Positions 59,821-64,000 of a stretch of 64,000 bases of DNA are shown here, one piece after another. The position numbers were made by a program, and so were the translations under genes. Under the pieces are notes generated by a model. It worked only from the letters and a program-made list of their open reading frames with translations, was not told the origin of the DNA and searched no databases. The stretch's first letter is position 1; each line of letters opens with the position of its first letter. The stretch is from Jiella endophytica (GTDB lineage: Bacteria; Pseudomonadota; Alphaproteobacteria; Rhizobiales; Rhizobiaceae), in contig NZ_SOZD01000002.1 of assembly GCF_004519335.1 (NCBI RefSeq), forward strand, positions 868,001-932,000, given 5' to 3'.

Positions 59821-61425
59821 GTGTCTGCCGTTCTGCGATTACTCACTCTGGCCTTCGCCATTGCGGCGTTTGGCTCGCCAGCCGCGGCCGAAGCCGCGAA
59901 GACGCTGGTGTTCTGCTCGCAGGACAGCCCCGAGAGCCTGTCGCCGCCCCGCGCCGCCTCGAGCATCGCGATGGATGCGATCCGACCGGTCTTCGACACC
60001 CTCGTCGCCTTCGCCCCGGGTTCGACGGACATCGTGCCCTCGCTCGCCGAGAACTGGTCGATCTCTGCGGACGGGCGCGACTACACCTTCCATCTGCGCC
60101 AGGGCGTCGCCTTCCAGTCGAGTGAGGACTTCGCGCCGACCCGGCCGATGAACGCCGACGACGTGATCTTCACCTTCGGCGGAACCCCGGGCGAGACCGG
60201 CGCCGACGGAAGCGGCAAGGACGGCGAGTACGAGGCCTTCCGCAATTCGGGCCTCAAAGGCATTCTGGAGAAGGTCACCCGCGTCGACGATCACACCGTG
60301 ACGCTTCGCCTGGCACGGCCCGACGCGGCGTTTCTCTCCGAACTCGCCATCCCGCTGAATGCGATCCTCTCGGCCGAATACGGCCACCGGATGATGCAGC
60401 AGGGCACGCCCGAGCGCTTCGACGCACGGCCGATCGGCACCGGCCCCTTCCGCCTCGTCGATTTCCGACAGAACGTCGCCGTCCGCTATCAGGCCTTCGA
60501 GGAGCACTGGCGCGGCCGTCCCGCCATCGACACGCTGGTCTTCTCGATCACGCCCACCGCCTCGGCGCGGCTGCAGAAGCTGATCGCCGGCGAGTGCCAT
60601 GTGGCGGCCTCGCCCGAGCCTTCCGAGATCGGAGCGATCCGCGCCGACCCGTCGCTGAGGCTCCTGACGATCCCCGGCCTCAGCATCGGCTATCTGGCGA
60701 TCGACACGACAAAGAAGCCGTTCGACGACGTGCGCGTGCGCCGCGCGCTGACCATGGCGATCGACCGCGAGGCGATCCTCTCGGCGATCTATCCCGGCAC
60801 CGGCACCCCCGCAGCCACCCCTCTGCCCGCGGCATCGTGGGCCAACGACGCGTCGATCAAACCCTATCCCTATGATCCGAAGGAAGCCCGCCGGCTGCTT
60901 CTGGAGGCCGGCGTCACCGGCGGCCTGACGGTCGATCTGTGGTATCCGCCGGAAAACCGCTCCTACAATCCGGACGCCAACCGGATGGCGCGGATGATCG
61001 CCGCCGATCTCGAAGTGCTCGGGATCAAGGTCCTGCGCAAGTCGGCTCCCTGGGAGGTCTACTGGCGCAAGCTGATGGGCGGCGAGACGACTCTCGCCCT
61101 TGCGGGCTGGATCGGCGACAACGGCGACCCGGACAATTTCATGGAGACCCTGCTCGGCTGCGTCGCCGCGGAGGACGGCGGCGCGAATGTCGCCCGCTGG
61201 TGCGACGGCGATTTCGACGCGCTGCTCGACCAAGCAAGGCGCGTCACCGACAAGGAAACGCGCGCCTCGCTCTATGCAGAGGCGCAGGCGATCTTCCACG
61301 ACCAGGCGCCGTGGGTGCCGATCGCCAGCGCCCGCTTCCTCGTCGCGACGCGGAACAATGTCGAGAATTTCGTCATGAGCCCGCTCGGCTTTCACGACTT
61401 CTCGAACGTTGATCTGGCCGAATAG
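59821..61425 (+). CDS. Orphan peptide-type substrate-binding protein, family 5
   Basis: 534 residues from the GTG at 59821, which has an AAGGA ribosome-binding site about 12 bases upstream. An alternative TTG at 59788 (545 residues) overlaps the kinase stop. A signal peptide ends around GSPAAAEAA. The family 5 fold shows LAENWSISADGRDYTFHLRQ, RPIGTGPFRL and RVRRALTMAIDREAI. No permease or ATPase gene is near. Because it is coupled to a kinase with a large periplasmic domain, it may deliver a ligand signal to it, or serve permeases elsewhere. Confidence 0.9.
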   Translation: MSAVLRLLTLAFAIAAFGSPAAAEAAKTLVFCSQDSPESLSPPRAASSIAMDAIRPVFDTLVAFAPGSTDIVPSLAENWSISADGRDYTFHLRQGVAFQSSEDFAPTRPMNADDVIFTFGGTPGETGADGSGKDGEYEAFRNSGLKGILEKVTRVDDHTVTLRLARPDAAFLSELAIPLNAILSAEYGHRMMQQGTPERFDARPIGTGPFRLVDFRQNVAVRYQAFEEHWRGRPAIDTLVFSITPTASARLQKLIAGECHVAASPEPSEIGAIRADPSLRLLTIPGLSIGYLAIDTTKKPFDDVRVRRALTMAIDREAILSAIYPGTGTPAATPLPAASWANDASIKPYPYDPKEARRLLLEAGVTGGLTVDLWYPPENRSYNPDANRMARMIAADLEVLGIKVLRKSAPWEVYWRKLMGGETTLALAGWIGDNGDPDNFMETLLGCVAAEDGGANVARWCDGDFDALLDQARRVTDKETRASLYAEAQAIFHDQAPWVPIASARFLVATRNNVENFVMSPLGFHDFSNVDLAE

Positions 61426-61433
61426 CGCGTCGT

Positions 61434-61449
61434 GCGTCCGATGGGACGC
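61434..61449 (+). terminator. Hairpin after the binding-protein gene
   Basis: GCGTCC (61434-61439) and GGACGC (61444-61449) pair around GATG. An overlapping alternative pairs AGCGCGTC (61424-61431) with GACGCGCT (61445-61452). T-rich sequence follows some bases later (CTGTCTCTCTGATTTC). Lies between convergent genes. Confidence 0.45.
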
Positions 61450-61526
61450 GCTGTCTCTCTGATTTCATGCCCTTTTGCCTTCCGCAGACCGATCCCGCTC
61501 GTGGGCCGATGCTCTGGCCGGCGGGA

Positions 61527-62513
61527 TCAGTCGAGGCCGGCGACCCGGATGATCGCCGGGCCGAGAATGACGGCAAACAGCACCGGCAGAAAGAACACGA
61601 TCATCGGTACGGTCAGCTTCGGTGGCAGGGCGGCGGCCTTTTTTTCCGCCGCGTTCATCCGGATGTCGCGGTTCTCCTGCGCCATCACGCGCAGCGCCTG
61701 ACCAAGCGGCGTGCCGTAGCGTTCGGCCTGGATCAGCGCCGTACAGACCGCCTTGACCCCGTCGATGCCGGTGCGTGACACGAGATTCTCGTAAGCCTGC
61801 TTGCGGTCCGGCAGGAAGGAGAGCTCGGCGGTCAGAAGGATCAGCTCTTCCGCAAGCGGGATCGACTGGATGCCGATCTCCTCGGCCACCCGTCGGAAGG
61901 CCGCCTCGATGGAATTGCCGGATTCGACGCAGATCAGAAGCAGGTCCAGCGCGTCCGGCCAGGCCCGCATGATCGACTGCTTGCGCTTGGCGGCGGTGTT
62001 GTTGACCAGGATCACCGGAATGTAGAAGCCGATATAGCCGGCGATCAGGAAGATCAAAATCCTAACTGGGATCGGCCAGCTGGCGAAGAAGCCGAGGCCG
62101 AAGATGTAGAAGGCCGCCACCGCGAAGAAGAACAGCGGTACCGTTACCCGGGCGAACAGGAACATCGTCAGCGGCCGCTGGCCGCGATAGCCCGCCGAGC
62201 GCAGGGTCGCGACGGTCTTGTCGTCGACGAGAGCCTTGCGCAGGTTGAGCTGCTCGACGACAAGACCGGCAATGCCGCGCGTATCGGTCTGGCGCAGGCC
62301 TCGCGAGCGTTCCTTCTCGGAGGCGAGCCGGGCCCTTTCGCGGGCTCGGATCTGGTCGCGCTCGAGCGCCACGGCCTTCATCCGCGTCTTCAGCTTGTTG
62401 CCGCTGAGAGCCGGCAGCGCCACGGCGACGAGGGTCGTGAAGACGCCGAGCGCGACGATCGCGCTGAGGACGATCTGGCTCGACAGGCCGAAGGTTTGAA
62501 AGATCTCTTCCAT
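61527..62513 (-). CDS. tadC: Tad pilus inner-membrane protein TadC (type II secretion F family)
   Basis: 328 residues. A membrane segment lies near the N-terminus, then a central pair (FLFARVTVPLFFFAVAAFYI and ILIFLIAGYIGFYIPVILV), the cytoplasmic GspF-like domain with WPDALDLLLICVESGNSIEA and ALIQAERYGTPLGQALRVM, and a C-terminal segment. With TadB it forms the platform for Flp pilus assembly. It follows tadB by 60 bases. Confidence 0.92.
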   Translation of the reverse strand: MEEIFQTFGLSSQIVLSAIVALGVFTTLVAVALPALSGNKLKTRMKAVALERDQIRARERARLASEKERSRGLRQTDTRGIAGLVVEQLNLRKALVDDKTVATLRSAGYRGQRPLTMFLFARVTVPLFFFAVAAFYIFGLGFFASWPIPVRILIFLIAGYIGFYIPVILVNNTAAKRKQSIMRAWPDALDLLLICVESGNSIEAAFRRVAEEIGIQSIPLAEELILLTAELSFLPDRKQAYENLVSRTGIDGVKAVCTALIQAERYGTPLGQALRVMAQENRDIRMNAAEKKAAALPPKLTVPMIVFFLPVLFAVILGPAIIRVAGLD

Positions 62514-62573
62514 GGCGCGTGGGACTTTCGAGCGGCGTGCGGGTCTTGGCGGCTGCGGTTCGGCCGGCCTCGG

Positions 62574-63581
62574 TCAGAAGTCGAAGTTGATCATCTTCTT
62601 CATCATCAACACGCCCATCAGCATCCAGAAGCCACTGATCCCCATGAGGATCTTGCCGTAGATATTGGTGTAGAGCAGGCTGATATATTCCGGGTTGGTC
62701 AGGGTCACGAGGATGAAGACGACCACCGGCAGACAGCCGATGATCCCGGCCGAGGCCTTCGCTTCCATCGACACCGCCTGGATCTTGTCGCGCATCTTCT
62801 TGCGCTCGCGCAGGACCCTCGAAAGGTTGCCGAGCGCTTCCGACAGATTGCCGCCGGCCTGGGCCTGGATGCCGATGACGATGGCGAAGAAGTTCGCCTC
62901 GGAGGTCGGGATGTTGCGATAGAGCCGCTCCACCGCCTCGGAGATCGACATGCCCATCTGCTGGCTCTCGACGATGCGGCGGAACTCCGAACGCACCGGC
63001 TCGGAGGTCTCGCTGGCGATCATCTTCAAGGTGTCGTTGAGCGGCAGGCCGGACTTGACGCCGCGCACGATGAGATCGATGGCGGTCGGAAACTCCTGGG
63101 TGAAGGCGTTGAAGCGCTTCTTGCGGGCGCGGCCGAGGAAGAATCGCGGCAGGCCGAGGCCGGCGATCAGCGCAACGCCGAAGGTGATCAGCAGCGGCGC
63201 TCCGAACAACAGGCAGAGGAGCAGCGCGAAGATGCCGAGGCCGGCGCTCATCAGCCAGTACTGGCGCACGCCCATCGACCATCCGGCCTGTTCCAGCCGG
63301 CGCTTCAGTGGCACCTTCGAGACGTGCTTGTCCCGCTCCTTCTGGCGCGCCTCGAGATCCTTGAGCGAGTTCTGGATGGTCTTGCGGCGCTTGACCTGCT
63401 CCTGCAGCCGGTCGCGATGCGCCTTGTTGGCCATCCGGTCGGATTCGTTGCGGCTGACGAAGCTGCGGCGCTGCACGACCTTCTTCTCGCGGGCGAGCGT
63501 CGGCTGCAGGATGGCGAATGCGAGCCCGCCCGCCGCGACGGTCGAGAGCAGAACGAAGAGGAGGAGTGCGCCGGTCTGCAT
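62574..63581 (-). CDS. tadB: Tad pilus inner-membrane protein TadB (type II secretion F family)
   Basis: 335 residues. One N-terminal membrane segment, a long charged cytoplasmic stretch (about residues 30-115), two further segments, and the GspF-like domain with FPTAIDLIVRGVKSGLPLND and RLYRNIPTSEANFFAIVIGI. It pairs with TadC. The start is three bases after the cpaF stop. Confidence 0.93.
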   Translation of the reverse strand: MQTGALLLFVLLSTVAAGGLAFAILQPTLAREKKVVQRRSFVSRNESDRMANKAHRDRLQEQVKRRKTIQNSLKDLEARQKERDKHVSKVPLKRRLEQAGWSMGVRQYWLMSAGLGIFALLLCLLFGAPLLITFGVALIAGLGLPRFFLGRARKKRFNAFTQEFPTAIDLIVRGVKSGLPLNDTLKMIASETSEPVRSEFRRIVESQQMGMSISEAVERLYRNIPTSEANFFAIVIGIQAQAGGNLSEALGNLSRVLRERKKMRDKIQAVSMEAKASAGIIGCLPVVVFILVTLTNPEYISLLYTNIYGKILMGISGFWMLMGVLMMKKMINFDF

Positions 63582-63584
63582 GGC

Positions 63585-64000
63585 TCAGCGATCCGCTTCG
63601 GCGTTGTCGACCGAGCTCGCATCGAGCGCCCGGGCGAGGCGGTTTTCCTCGTTGTAGTAGCGGGCCCTGTCCCAGAAGGCGGGACGGCCGATGCCGGTCG
63701 AGCGATGCCGGCCGATGATCCGGCCGTTGGCGTCCTCGCCGACGATCTCGTAGACGAAGAGATCCTGCGTGGTGATGACGTCGCCTTCCATGCCGATCAC
63801 CTCGGTGATGTGGGTGATGCGGCGCGAGCCGTCGCGCAGGCGCGCGGCCTGGACGATGATGTCGACCGAGCCGGTGATGATCTCCTTGACGGTGCGAGAC
63901 GGCAGCGAATAGCCGCCCATGGCGATCATCGATTCCATACGGTTGAGACACTCGCGCGGCGAGTTGGAGTGGATCGTTCCCATCGATCCGTCATGGCCGG
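63585..64000 (-). CDS. cpaF: Tad pilus assembly ATPase CpaF/TadA, C-terminal part
   Basis: The frame is open at the window edge, so the 5' part is missing. The visible 138 residues begin GHDGSMGTIHSNSPRECLNR, which is the conserved segment after the Walker B region of CpaF-type secretion ATPases. ITGSVDIIVQAARLRDGSRR and ITHITEVIGMEGDVITTQDL follow, as in the family C-terminus. It drives Flp pilus polymerisation at the inner membrane. Gene order cpaF-tadB-tadC is standard. Confidence 0.93.
   Translation of the reverse strand, partial: GHDGSMGTIHSNSPRECLNRMESMIAMGGYSLPSRTVKEIITGSVDIIVQAARLRDGSRRITHITEVIGMEGDVITTQDLFVYEIVGEDANGRIIGRHRSTGIGRPAFWDRARYYNEENRLARALDASSVDNAEADR

Overview
The window looks like chromosomal DNA of a high-GC alphaproteobacterium, most likely order Hyphomicrobiales (Rhizobiales). 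The reasons are gene order and composition. There is an lptF-lptG-lptD-surA-pdxA-rsmA operon divergent from pepA-holC, an htpX-rsmB-heparinase-purH neighbourhood with a divergent DUF1674/SDHAF4 gene, Tad pilus genes, and a mosaic palindromic repeat of the rhizobial intergenic type. No rRNA, tRNA, CRISPR array, integrase or transposase was seen. Third codon positions are strongly GC in the genes called. One clear exception to the composition is an AT-rich stretch at 8561-8670 (33 G/C of 110 bases).

Layout. 1-2739 (minus): a class D beta-lactamase, a family-4 glycosyltransferase and a deacetylase-like protein cut by the window edge. 2849-6989 (plus): an oligopeptide-type binding protein and two permeases with no ATPase beside them. 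7063-11957 (minus): a soluble chemotaxis receptor, gnd and an ABC-2 exporter pair. 12465-16279 (plus): a zinc metallopeptidase, broken DUF559 remnants, a 108-bp palindromic element and glyS, which carries a related palindrome inside its reading frame. 16770-19371 (plus): a GH25-like lysozyme and a Sua5-type threonylcarbamoyl-AMP synthase. 19417-28108 (minus): purH, kup, a small lipoprotein, heparinase II/III, rsmB and htpX. 28354-31460: SDHAF4, a secreted nuclease, holC and pepA. 31908-39757 (plus): the LPS transport and assembly operon with pdxA and rsmA.

39796-46046 (minus) is the most unusual part. It holds a metallo-beta-lactamase-fold hydrolase, a stand-alone cyclic-nucleotide-binding protein, a 900-residue ABC transporter whose nucleotide-binding domain has lost its Walker A lysine and Walker B acidic residues, and a double-ATPase protein of the oligopeptide type. 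A class III nucleotide cyclase lies nearby at 50672-52009. I suggest, as inference, that these form a cyclic-nucleotide-linked transport module, and that the double ATPase may energise the orphan permeases at 4837-6989.

46215-46731 is a BrnT/BrnA toxin-antitoxin pair. 46755-53731 is a surface-glycan cluster: three glycosyltransferases, a GNAT-like protein and a second copy of the deacetylase-like protein seen at the window start. 54503-61425 (plus) holds two sensor kinases, a response regulator and an orphan peptide-type binding protein coupled to the second kinase. 61527-64000 (minus) holds tadC, tadB and the 3' part of cpaF/tadA.
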